Shown piece after piece: positions 14,554 through 20,043 of a DNA stretch of 20,733 bases. Position 1 is the stretch's first letter, and the number at the start of each line of letters is the position of its first letter. Source of the stretch: a virus; the IMG/VR virus record IMGVR_UViG_3300009285_001968, positions 1 to 20,733 of that record; one strand, 5' to 3'. The notes under the pieces were generated by a model. The model was not told the DNA's origin. It did not search any database and saw only the letters and a program-made list of their open reading frames with translations. Made by a program: the position numbers and the translations under genes.

Positions 14554-14882
14554 TACTGCGCTCGTAAATCTGTCCGCAGTTCAGCCGCAGGAACTCTGTG
14601 CAAAATACCATTCTCATCAGCAACAAATTTCACAGACGCTCTTTTCGGTTCGGGGACGAATCTATATTCAACGCCAGGATTAATCTCACGCATACCGCGA
14701 GGCGCTGGGACTTCTGCGTATAGTCCAAACAGCATACGCCTATATACCCCAGGCTCGGTTGGATTCCTCGCCTCGGATAGCGACGTACCTGATAAAAAGC
14801 CGCCGATGATTGAAAGCAAGAACCCCATCACTGCGATCATAATGCCGAGCAGTACTAAAGTTACTGGATCAATGTGTTTCAC
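14553..14882 (-). CDS. Small membrane protein
   Basis: 109 residues starting at a GTG that overlaps the previous stop (GTGA). Residues about 7-31 are hydrophobic (VTLVLLGIMIAVMGFLLSII), giving one long or two short membrane helices. A soluble, basic C-terminal part follows (GVYRRMLFGLYAEVPAPRG and FVPEPKRASVKFVADENG). No cysteines and no known motif. It could be a minor virion or envelope protein. Its end overlaps the release-factor-domain gene. Confidence 0.65.
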   Translation of the reverse strand: MKHIDPVTLVLLGIMIAVMGFLLSIIGGFLSGTSLSEARNPTEPGVYRRMLFGLYAEVPAPRGMREINPGVEYRFVPEPKRASVKFVADENGILHRVPAAELRTDLRAQ

Positions 14883-15016
14883 TCTTCCCCCGGTGGTTCA
14901 GGTAGCGGTTGCCTTTCAATCACAATAGCTGCCGTATCAACTGACCCAATCCACCCGTCATCAACAACAACGGCAGCGGTTCCAATAATTACGAAAGGCT
15001 GATTAATATTTTCCAT
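14879..15016 (-). CDS. 45-residue hypothetical protein
   Basis: ATG at 15016 follows GGGAGG (six bases) and overlaps the previous gene by 14 bp; its stop overlaps the next GTG start (GTGA). The product MENINQPFVIIGTAAVVVDD is followed by GWIGSVDTAAIVIERQ and an acidic Pro-rich tail, beta-strand-like with no cysteine. The strong ribosome site and the overlaps support it. No family recognised. Confidence 0.6.
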   Translation of the reverse strand: MENINQPFVIIGTAAVVVDDGWIGSVDTAAIVIERQPLPEPPGEE

Positions 15017-15494
15017 TCAGCGCCTCCCTGGCCTTGTCGGCCAAGTACATATCAATCATAGCGTCCAGCCTTTCTTCTGTATATGTCAACATACCTAGTT
15101 TGATCGCATCTGGCCTGGTAACGCACAGTGTCTTGAATGTCCAGTGCTGATTCTTCAGCCAGTGGTATCGTTCAGCGTCCTTCTGTATCTCCCGCAGCGC
15201 CTCATCCTTCCGCGCAATCTCGGCCCTTATGTCTTTTATCTTTTGAGCAAATGCAAGGTTGATTTCTGCCTTCAACGCAAGCTCGGCTTCGAGCTGCTGG
15301 ATTCGGTCGGCGGCATCGTTCAATAAATACCCTCCGGTCGTACCCTTCGGCTGGCTGTCTCTGAGTCGGTCAACTATGGGCCTGTTGCTATCAGCGCATT
15401 CGCCCTCATTCTTATAATCCCGATCAAGTGCGGCTTCTTTCTTCTCAAGATACCTGCGATTATCGGTTTTCTTGCCCAAGAAAAGATCGCTCAT
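15003..15494 (-). CDS. Coiled-coil phage protein
   Basis: 163 residues, ATG at 15494 with a strong GAGGAGGGG site, overlapping the previous stop (ATGA). The centre (about 62-108) is a long coiled coil (DRIQQLEAELALKAEIN and EIARKDEALREIQKDAE). After AERYHWLKNQHW comes TYTEERLDAMIDMYL near the C-terminus, an arrangement seen in small accessory proteins of many phages (ERYxWLR, then a LDxAID helix). Role unknown. The acidic, Lys-rich N-terminus is probably disordered. Confidence 0.7.
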   Translation of the reverse strand: MSDLFLGKKTDNRRYLEKKEAALDRDYKNEGECADSNRPIVDRLRDSQPKGTTGGYLLNDAADRIQQLEAELALKAEINLAFAQKIKDIRAEIARKDEALREIQKDAERYHWLKNQHWTFKTLCVTRPDAIKLGMLTYTEERLDAMIDMYLADKAREALNGKY

Positions 15495-15739
15495 ATCCCC
15501 TCCTCAAGACTCTCAAGCACAGCCAACAGTGACACTAGCGACGCCTGTGTTGGCGAGCCAGCAAAGGTAGAGTCGTAAGTCACGCCAACCCTCCCCATAC
15601 CTTCGCGCTTGACACATATCGGAAAATCACCGGGAGTTGCGCGGCCTACCAGGTCGACAACCTCGTCAGGGGATAGCCCAGGATTGCAAGCTGCGCCTGT
15701 CGTCTTGTTTGTTTGCAGAAACACTATTAATTTACCCAT
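15491..15739 (-). CDS. Small hypothetical protein, first gene of the leftward operon
   Basis: 82 residues with ATG at 15739 and AGGG upstream. The product MGKLIVFLQTNKTTGAACNP starts with a beta strand; later GRVGVTYDSTFAGSPTQASL precedes a C-terminal helix ending in LESLEEGI. No motif identified. It lies 27 bp from the leftward -10 at 15766-15771 and would be the first translated gene of the leftward operon. Confidence 0.6.
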   Translation of the reverse strand: MGKLIVFLQTNKTTGAACNPGLSPDEVVDLVGRATPGDFPICVKREGMGRVGVTYDSTFAGSPTQASLVSLLAVLESLEEGI

Positions 15740-15765
15740 CGTTTTCCCTAGTTGAATTTTATACT

Positions 15766-15794
15766 ATCGTAGCACGGAGTTTTGAAAAAGTCAA
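15766..15794 (-). promoter_or_regulatory. Leftward sigma70-type promoter
   Basis: On the minus strand TTGACT (15794-15789) stands 17 bp from TACGAT (15771-15766). The first gene starts 27 bp downstream of the -10. The -35 and the following T-run (TTGACTTTTT) are shared with the promoter at 1147-1176, suggesting the same recognition. Confidence 0.6.
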
Positions 15795-16060
15795 GGGAGT
15801 ATCAGAAAATAGGGGAGTAGTTAAAAAATTCAGAAATTCAGTGAGCTAGGTGGAGTAGACACTGGAGTTACAAAAATTTGGGGCTCTGGGTAAATCCTGT
15901 GTCTGAAACCATGAGACAGAGGGCGGCACCTCCGCACCTTCCCCCCACATACCCCTCCCCGAAAACACGAAGTACCCCGGCCCCTCCGAAAATCAGCGGG
16001 AAGAATCGAGTAGCAGGACAAGGACGACCGGACCGACGAAACAATGAAAGGACGTGGATC

Positions 16061-16138
16061 ATGCGCCGAAGCACGGAAAAACTTAGATACCTAGACGCCC
16101 GACCGAAACAAGTGCGGACCTGGAACACTGGGAAGTGA
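16061..16138 (+). CDS. Doubtful 25-residue basic peptide
   Basis: ATG at 16061 with AAGGA about eight bases upstream encodes a basic peptide (MRRSTEKLRYLDARPKQVRT and five more residues) ending in the first unit of the 16-bp tandem repeat. It has no second line of support and may be chance. Confidence 0.2.
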   Translation: MRRSTEKLRYLDARPKQVRTWNTGK

Positions 16139-16191
16139 TCCGCCTGGGAAGTGATCCGCCTGGGAAGTGATCCGCCCGGGAAGTGATACTC
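16128..16191 (+). repeat. 16-bp tandem repeat, four units
   Basis: Units start at 16128, 16144, 16160 and 16176. Three are identical (CTGGGAAGTGATCCGC); the fourth differs in four or five positions (CCGGGAAGTGATACTC). The 16-bp period is about one and a half helical turns, so successive units lie on opposite faces. It ends about 40 bp upstream of the rightward promoter. A protein-binding array is the simplest reading. Confidence 0.85.
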
Positions 16192-16229
16192 CCAACACAA
16201 AATAAAATGTAACTTGCTTAACATTTTCC

Positions 16230-16258
16230 TTGTCTCTTGCGTAACAAATTGATACAGT
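16230..16258 (+). promoter_or_regulatory. Rightward early promoter with extended -10
   Basis: TTGTCT (16230-16235) lies 17 bp from TACAGT (16253-16258), preceded by TGA to form TGATACAGT. The same -10 and flanks occur at the promoter at 1147-1176. It would drive the genes from 16314 on. The -35 is weak, so the extended -10 or an activator may be needed. Confidence 0.5.
16241..16255 (+). promoter_or_regulatory. Candidate operator, copy 3 (best palindrome)
   Basis: Reads GTAACAAATTGATAC. Arms GTA-CAA and TTG-TAC are complementary, leaving only positions 4/12 and the centre unmatched. It covers the spacer and first -10 bases of the rightward promoter. Confidence 0.55.
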
Positions 16259-16263
16259 AAATT

Positions 16264-16278
16264 ATAAAGAGTTGATAC
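16264..16278 (+). promoter_or_regulatory. Candidate operator, copy 4
   Basis: Reads ATAAAGAGTTGATAC: the right half TTGATAC is perfect, the left half degenerate. It starts 23 bp after copy 3, close to two helical turns, so two dimers could bind side by side over the promoter start. Confidence 0.4.
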
Positions 16279-16313
16279 TTGATTAACAAAAATAAAACGG
16301 GAGGAAATGAGCG

Positions 16314-16490
16314 ATGAAAACTTGGAAACGTTGGGATGAAAACAATTACCGTCACGCCGTAGCACGAAGAACCTGGAACCTCTGGACAACTCCCGGCAAC
16401 GCTCCATACTGGCTAGCCCGCCGTATGATCGATGCAGGCGCGAACATGGCAAGCGCGATAATGAATAGAGTTGCAGGAGTAACCAAATGA
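16314..16490 (+). CDS. Small early protein, Trp/Arg/Ala-rich
   Basis: 58 residues from the ATG at 16314 with GGGAGG upstream (nine bases). The product MKTWKRWDENNYRHAVARRT is followed by WNLWTTPGNAPYWLARRMID and a helical tail. Five tryptophans and many arginines stand out. It is the first gene of the rightward operon; small early phage proteins of this kind often target host enzymes, but there is no sequence proof here. Its stop overlaps the next start (ATGA). Confidence 0.65.
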   Translation: MKTWKRWDENNYRHAVARRTWNLWTTPGNAPYWLARRMIDAGANMASAIMNRVAGVTK

Positions 16491-16618
16491 CAATAATCAT
16501 TGACAATGAGGAAGAAGCCATTCAGGAAATGGAGCTTGCACTAGGAATTATCGAGGTCTCGGAAGCCATTAAGCGGGCTTGCCGGGTTGATATCAGCGAT
16601 TTATTGAAGGAGGATTGA
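16487..16618 (+). CDS. Small acidic early protein
   Basis: 43 residues starting in an ATGA overlap with the previous gene. MTIIIDNEEEAIQEMELALG is followed by a helix ending in SDLLKED; it is acidic and helical with one cysteine. No family recognised. The next gene starts four bases after its stop, behind a GAAGGAGG that lies inside this gene. Confidence 0.6.
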   Translation: MTIIIDNEEEAIQEMELALGIIEVSEAIKRACRVDISDLLKED

Positions 16619-16622
16619 GGTT

Positions 16623-16991
16623 ATGAAACAGCTCTGCAAAGATTTATACATTATGTATCATGAAGACTTGACAACGGTTACACGGAAAAATGACCTGCTA
16701 CTTTACGGCCGGGGCCATGTCGTAAAAACACTGCGGAAAACTGACCCTATCGCCATCCGGTATATGTCCCGAGTATATGAGACAATATCTGAAAAGATCA
16801 TTGCTGAAATAACTGAATCGCTCGGGGACCTTTTCCCGGAAGTACTCGCCCGTTGCGCGGTACTTGCTGCAGATCATCCGCTTGCCATGGCTCAGTATCT
16901 CGGATATTACGACCTGGACGACGCCGAAATAAACACGTTTGCTTCATATGTCGCCCGCTTGCTCGAAAGAACTGAAAAATATACAGGGTGA
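16623..16991 (+). CDS. Hypothetical early protein, all-helical
   Basis: 122 residues with ATG behind AAGGAGG. The N-terminus (LCKDLYIMYHEDLTTVTRK) and later helices (YMSRVYETISEKIIAEITE, CAVLAADHPLAMAQYLGYYD) suggest a compact helical protein with no membrane segment and two cysteines. No family recognised. It sits in the coupled early operon; function unknown. Confidence 0.65.
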   Translation: MKQLCKDLYIMYHEDLTTVTRKNDLLLYGRGHVVKTLRKTDPIAIRYMSRVYETISEKIIAEITESLGDLFPEVLARCAVLAADHPLAMAQYLGYYDLDDAEINTFASYVARLLERTEKYTG

Positions 16992-16995
16992 AACC

Positions 16996-17133
16996 ATGCG
17001 CGAAAGAATGAGACACCTTTTCAATCCACTGAAGTTACGCGGCCTGTTGCGGCGCCTGGGAGTCTCCCGCTTGTTTGCGCTGCAGCTGGCCGTATCTTAT
17101 GAATCTATTATATATAGGAGGTTAGGGTTATGA
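16996..17133 (+). CDS. Short basic helical protein (NPL...YE...YR family)
   Basis: 45 residues. The pattern FNPLKLRGLLRRLGVSRLFA, then VSYESIIYRRLGL resembles short proteins common in Mu-like phages and plasmids (N-P-L, R-L-x-x-x-G-L-S/V, Y-E, R-P-L). Their function is not known to me. The gene's stop overlaps the next start (ATGA). A longer upstream reading (from 16939) lies inside the previous gene and is rejected. Confidence 0.55.
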   Translation: MRERMRHLFNPLKLRGLLRRLGVSRLFALQLAVSYESIIYRRLGL

Positions 17134-17744
17134 GAACAGTCGAAATGAAGGTTTACAAGTTTGACGAACTGAGCGATTCAGCGAAAGACAAAGCACGGGA
17201 GTGGTTCAGGGGGACAATTGAACCCGACGATTATGCAGAATCCGTACTTGACGACGCAAACACCATTGCGCAGCTCTTCGGCCTGGAGATTGGCACGCGC
17301 ACTGTCAAGCTTATGGGAGGGGGATCAAGACAGGAACCGGAAATATATTTTGACCTTGGGCGCGGTTCAGGAGTTTATTTCTCCTGGAGCTACCAGTATA
17401 AACCGGGCGCCCTTGCCGCAGTGAAGGGGTATGCGGGACAGGATGAAGCCTTGCACAAGATAGTAGCAGACCTGCAGGCAATCCAGAAAAAGAACTTTTA
17501 CCAGCTCCAGGCAAGTGGAGAAATCCGGGACCGTAGTTATAATACTTGCGAAGTTGACCGCCTGGACGACAAAGAACCGACGGCCGACGCGCTGCAGGAA
17601 GTGGAAGACTGCATTTATCAGTTTAGTAACTGGATCCTTTCCAACCTGCAGAAAGAATACGACTATGTAAATTCGGACGAATCCGTCGATGAAAATATCC
17701 GGATCAATGAATATGAGTTCACGGCCGAAGGCGAAATAATGTAG
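17130..17744 (+). CDS. Phage protein of the type annotated antitoxin of a TA stability system
   Basis: 204 residues, starting in an ATGA overlap and preceded by AGGAGG. The opening VYKFDELSDSAKDKAREWFR is characteristic of a phage family (often labelled antitoxin of toxin-antitoxin stability system), followed by ESVLDDANTIAQLFGLEI, then SGVYFSWSYQYKPGALAAVK and the ending SVDENIRINEYEFTAEGE. No adjacent toxin is visible, and the label is not proven for this family. The stop codon TAG lies in the operator-like site at 17741-17755. Early expression and the acidic helical tail are all that can be added. Confidence 0.75.
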   Translation: MRTVEMKVYKFDELSDSAKDKAREWFRGTIEPDDYAESVLDDANTIAQLFGLEIGTRTVKLMGGGSRQEPEIYFDLGRGSGVYFSWSYQYKPGALAAVKGYAGQDEALHKIVADLQAIQKKNFYQLQASGEIRDRSYNTCEVDRLDDKEPTADALQEVEDCIYQFSNWILSNLQKEYDYVNSDESVDENIRINEYEFTAEGEIM

Positions 17745-17755
17745 CAAGTTGATAC
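17741..17755 (+). promoter_or_regulatory. Candidate operator, copy 5
   Basis: Reads GTAGCAAGTTGATAC, differing from copy 3 only at A-to-G in positions 4 and 8 of the 15-mer. It includes the stop codon of the preceding gene. No good -35 accompanies it. Confidence 0.5.
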
Positions 17756-17831
17756 ACTACATACTACAACGTAGTACAAGAAATATGATGAAAGTGACAG
17801 GAAATTAGTTTAACATTATTGTCAATTTTGT

Positions 17832-17846
17832 GTATCAAAATGCTAC
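17832..17846 (-). promoter_or_regulatory. Candidate operator, copy 6
   Basis: The minus strand reads GTAGCATTTTGATAC, keeping GTAGCA and TTGATACA. It faces copy 5 in convergent orientation 77 bp away. Confidence 0.45.
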
Positions 17847-17871
17847 CCGTAAGATGTTAAACAATAGGAAA

Positions 17872-17907
17872 ATGTAACAAAGAGCTACATGTAGAGCAAA
17901 GTTACAT
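17872..17907 (+). repeat. 36-bp spaced dyad
   Basis: ATGTAAC (17872-17878) and GTTACAT (17901-17907) flank the 10-bp perfect palindrome CTACATGTAG (17885-17894) with 6-bp spacers on each side, all centred at the same point. The half-sequences also match the GTA-n9-TAC operator layout (17874-17888 and 17891-17905). Confidence 0.7.
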
Positions 17908-17909
17908 CA

Positions 17910-17923
17910 TAAGCATATGCTTA
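17910..17923 (+). repeat. 14-bp perfect palindrome
   Basis: TAAGCATATGCTTA is its own reverse complement. It lies three bases past the 36-bp dyad. A protein-binding or unwinding role is inferred. Confidence 0.6.
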
Positions 17924-18064
17924 AATAGGTATGTTATGTAACAATAGGACACAAACAAAACGCACAAAAAGGGGTACAAAACGCACGTTTGCTGCAACGA
18001 AATGCTCAGGTGAGTAGGTCGTGGCGGGTTTGGTGCGGGGTTGACCAGGAGGATGAAAAGAGCC

Positions 18065-18098
18065 TTATATTATATACTTACTAATAAATATAATATAA
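18065..18098 (+). repeat. AT-rich inverted repeat
   Basis: TTATATTATAT (18065-18075) is complementary to ATATAATATAA (18088-18098) with a 12-bp loop. Both arms lie in an AT tract of about 50 bp that could unwind easily. No T-run of a terminator follows the stem in a convincing way. Confidence 0.6.
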
Positions 18099-18209
18099 AG
18101 AATGTAATTAATCCGGGTAAATTGATTATCATAGTCCCTATGGAGGGGGTCAAATTGGTGCGGATGCGGCCGGCCAAGAAAAAAAGTGAGTATGCTATTT
18201 TCGGCCGTG

Positions 18210-18365
18210 CAAAGTTACATTGTACCTTATTATCCTATCGGAATCATTACAAAAACCACCTTTTAAGGGCAAAACTTACAATGTCTCAACCTACTGGAAA
18301 CATTAAACTTTTTCAAAGTTACACGGCGTGCGAAATTACTAACAACTGGAATCATTACAAAAACC
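18210..18365 (+). repeat. Duplicated iteron-like motif pair
   Basis: CAAAGTTACA at 18210 and 18314 is followed 30-34 bp later by the identical 18-bp GGAATCATTACAAAAACC at 18240-18257 and 18348-18365 (108 bp apart). A third CAAAGTTACAT lies at 17897. The second pair is more diverged between the motifs, so this is an old duplication or a set of binding sites. Confidence 0.7.
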
Positions 18366-18402
18366 CCAAATCGCAAAACTACTCACTTGAGTAATTATAT
18401 TC

Positions 18403-18431
18403 TTGACATCATTTTGTAACTGCTATATCAT
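18403..18431 (+). promoter_or_regulatory. Strong sigma70-type promoter of the second rightward operon
   Basis: Perfect TTGACA (18403-18408) with 17 bp before TATCAT (18426-18431). The first gene starts 23 bp past the -10, with AAAGGAG between. It is the best promoter in the window. Confidence 0.75.
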
Positions 18432-18454
18432 TAAGACATAAAGGAGAGCAAACT

Positions 18455-18730
18455 ATGAAGCGAAATTGGTACACACCAAAGACAGACAGCCACCAAGGGC
18501 TCATCATTGATGAGCAGACCGGCAACAGTGTTGCCGTAGCCTTTGACAAAGCAGACGCGCCGCTCATCGCCGCCGCTCCTGACCTGCTGGAGGCGTTAGG
18601 GGCCTATCTTGCAGCACACGACAACGCTGCATGCACTGGCAGGCTCAGCGCACTCCTGGACGAGGGTTTTTCACTTGATTTGATGTTCGCCGCCAGGGAA
18701 GCAATAAGGAAAGCAACCGAGACCGAATGA
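18455..18730 (+). CDS. Small phage protein with AAPDLLEAL motif
   Basis: 91 residues, ATG after GGAG with eight-base spacing. The centre, DAPLIAAAPDLLEALGAYLA, is a short phage motif found in many small hypothetical proteins (A-x-L-I-A-A-A-P-x-L-L-E-A-L). The N-terminus resembles a beta hairpin with GLIIDEQTGNSVAVAFD. Its function is unknown. It is first in the operon driven from 18403-18431, and its stop overlaps the next start (ATGA). Confidence 0.7.
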   Translation: MKRNWYTPKTDSHQGLIIDEQTGNSVAVAFDKADAPLIAAAPDLLEALGAYLAAHDNAACTGRLSALLDEGFSLDLMFAAREAIRKATETE

Positions 18731-18951
18731 GGCCAGCGATGGACCCTAAGAAAATAACCATCCCACAAATGACCCCGGACCATTTGAAGCTGTTCCGCAA
18801 GGAATACGCCCTTAGCCAGTCCGACGCCGCGCAGATCACAGGTGTCTCCAGGGTCACGTGGAACCGCTACGAGAACGGGCACACAATCCCCCTGTACATG
18901 GTGCATGTGCTGAGGGGGGTAATCCGAACAATAAAGGAGCTAAAACCATGA
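18727..18951 (+). CDS. Small helix-turn-helix DNA-binding protein (XRE-like)
   Basis: 74 residues; the start at 18727 overlaps the previous stop (ATGA), and an in-frame ATG at 18739 with GAGG six bases upstream is the likelier start (70 residues). LKLFRKEYALSQSDAAQITG followed by VSRVTWNRYENGHTIPLYM is a classic helix-turn-helix: Ser-Gln-x-x-x-Ala-x-x-x-Gly-Val-Ser and Trp-x-x-Tyr-Glu-Asn-Gly. A short tail follows. It is the only clear DNA-binding repressor-like protein here, hence a candidate for binding the GTAnCAAnTTGnTAC sites; that link is pure inference. Confidence 0.85.
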   Translation: MRPAMDPKKITIPQMTPDHLKLFRKEYALSQSDAAQITGVSRVTWNRYENGHTIPLYMVHVLRGVIRTIKELKP

Positions 18952-19469
18952 AACAACCAACCGAGTATGAAAAACAGGTGAACGACTTTTTACTCTCTCA
19001 CAACGTAACCATCGGCGCCAAGTATGGAGGACACCACAAGTATTTTCCGGACGACCCCACACCGCGAGCGGTCTTCCTGGTCACCATCGAGCGCGAGGGG
19101 CGCAAGCCGTACTCCTTCACCTTTGGTCAGTCCCTGGTGGACAGCTATGAAGGGCGGGACACTGAAAAACTCGGCCGATGGTCCCAGCTCCCGCAGGGCG
19201 CCGACTACGCCCGCATTAATGACAACCGGCTGAGGGTCGGAAAGATGCTCTACAACGTCCGACCCGCTCAGGCCCCGCCAACCTCTTATGACATCCTCGC
19301 CGCGATCACCAAGAGTGATCCGGGCGACTTCGACGAGTTTTGCTCCGAGTTCGGGTACAACACCGACAGCAAGAAGGACACGGAGCTGTATTTGTCCGTG
19401 GTCAAAGAGTGGCAGAACATCGAGCGGCTTTTCGGCGATTGTCTGGACGAGCTGCAAGAAATCAACTGA
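18948..19469 (+). CDS. Widespread phage hypothetical protein (YDILA...FDEFCSEFGY family)
   Basis: 173 residues from the ATG at 18948, overlapping the HTH stop (ATGA) and preceded by GGAG. The C-terminal part, TSYDILAAITKSDPGDFDEF then CSEFGYNTDSKKDTELYLSV and KEWQNIERLF, is a pattern I know from many environmental and gut phage hypothetical proteins (YDLLA, DFC-x-x-F-GYDTDS, VVKEW). The N-terminal part is a beta-rich domain with KYFPDDPTPRAVFLVTIERE. Its function is unknown. Codon use matches its operon neighbours. Confidence 0.8.
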   Translation: MKQPTEYEKQVNDFLLSHNVTIGAKYGGHHKYFPDDPTPRAVFLVTIEREGRKPYSFTFGQSLVDSYEGRDTEKLGRWSQLPQGADYARINDNRLRVGKMLYNVRPAQAPPTSYDILAAITKSDPGDFDEFCSEFGYNTDSKKDTELYLSVVKEWQNIERLFGDCLDELQEIN

Positions 19470-19482
19470 GGAGGGCGTAAAG

Positions 19483-19779
19483 ATGGACGAAATCAAAAAA
19501 ATTGAGGTAGCATACAATTCATACCTTGCCAAGGTTGAGGCTTACGCCTTGGTATATTTTGCGCGGGAAGTGCGGCCAGTATTTAAGCGGCACGGCGTCT
19601 GGTTTTCCCAAGGAATGGGCAGCTATTCGACTTACAATGCAAAAACTGGTCGCGTGCTTGACCTTTCCACGGTTCCGAATTTCCGCCAGCTTATAGAAGA
19701 CTTGGACACACTGATCCCAGGGTGCAATAATTGCTTCGCGGAATTTATGCCGGACTATAACCCAAACACTGAGGAGTAA
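19483..19779 (+). CDS. Hypothetical protein of the second rightward operon
   Basis: 98 residues from the ATG at 19483, 13 bp after the previous stop with GAGGAGGG upstream. Aromatic-rich helices (VAYNSYLAKVEAYALVYFAR, REVRPVFKRHGVWFSQGMGS) precede a Tyr-rich segment (SYSTYNAKTGRVLDLS) and a short cysteine pair (PGCNNCFAEF). No recognised family. Soluble, no signal peptide. Longer in-frame readings overlap the previous gene and are rejected. Confidence 0.7.
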   Translation: MDEIKKIEVAYNSYLAKVEAYALVYFAREVRPVFKRHGVWFSQGMGSYSTYNAKTGRVLDLSTVPNFRQLIEDLDTLIPGCNNCFAEFMPDYNPNTEE

Positions 19780-19785
19780 AAAATC

Positions 19786-20043
19786 ATGGCACATTTTATG
19801 GCAGTAATCCAAGGAAACAGGGGTGAAGCGTCCAGACTGGGCAGCGCTAACAGCGGCATGCAGGCCAGTGTCAACGGCTGGCATTCAGGGGTGCGGGTCT
19901 ATGCCTCGTACAATGAAGAAAAAGGCCGCGACGAGTTCCAGATCACTTTGTCCGGCGGCAGCAACGGCTACATTGTGCCGCGGCCACTCGGAGTGTTCGC
20001 CCTGGTCGATGGAGAGATGAAAAAACTTGAAGGAGGTGAGTGA
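19786..20043 (+). CDS. Small phage protein (NRGEA...RLG...SG family)
   Basis: 85 residues. The opening MAHFMAVIQGNRGEASRLGS then NSGMQASVNGWHSGVRVYAS matches a small family I associate with phages and plasmids (GxxxGNRGEAxRxG-x-SGM, then a WxxxVxVxxxYxE strand). The C-terminal half is beta-rich. Function unknown. Its stop overlaps the next start (TGATG). Confidence 0.7.
   Translation: MAHFMAVIQGNRGEASRLGSANSGMQASVNGWHSGVRVYASYNEEKGRDEFQITLSGGSNGYIVPRPLGVFALVDGEMKKLEGGE

Larger units (their letters stand above)
15740..16313. other. Divergent intergenic control region
   Basis: This 574-bp stretch separates the leftward and rightward operons. Starting from the left it holds a leftward promoter (15766-15794), a purine-rich part with several GGAGTA repeats (about 15796-15868), a GC-rich part with C-runs (15940-15990), a doubtful 25-residue ORF (16061-16138), a tandem 16-bp repeat (16128-16191), and the rightward promoter with two operator-like sites (16230-16278). 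Only the promoters, repeat and operators are well supported. Confidence 0.6.
17745..18454. other. Repeat- and dyad-rich non-coding segment, candidate origin or control region
   Basis: A 710-bp stretch with no supported gene. It contains operator-like sites at both ends of 17741-17846, a 36-bp dyad (17872-17907), a 14-bp palindrome (17910-17923), an AT-rich stretch (about 18064-18112) with 11-bp inverted arms (18065-18075, 18088-18098) and a repeated pair of motifs (18210-18365). It ends in a promoter for the following operon. Repeats plus an AT-rich unwinding-like tract are typical of phage replication origins, but no initiator gene is visible. Confidence 0.45.

Noticed and set aside
15880-16060. 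A structured RNA or tRNA in the GC-rich part of the divergent region
   Set aside because: I could not build a tRNA cloverleaf or a convincing riboswitch fold by eye. Only short imperfect stems are visible.
16128-16191. CRISPR array or IS21-like terminal repeats
   Set aside because: The 16-bp units have no spacers and no cas genes lie nearby. The slight likeness to IS21-type termini has no transposase to support it.
15868-16521. A 217-codon minus-strand frame across the divergent control region
   Set aside because: It runs through the promoter, operators, tandem repeat and two small plus-strand genes, and has a Cys/Arg/Ser-rich nonsense-like product.
18041-18394. A 117-codon plus-strand frame in the origin-like segment
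   Set aside because: The nearest AGGAGG is directly at an internal ATG with no spacing, and the frame covers inverted and direct repeats (its two NHYKN blocks come from the DNA repeat). Composition is unlike neighbours.
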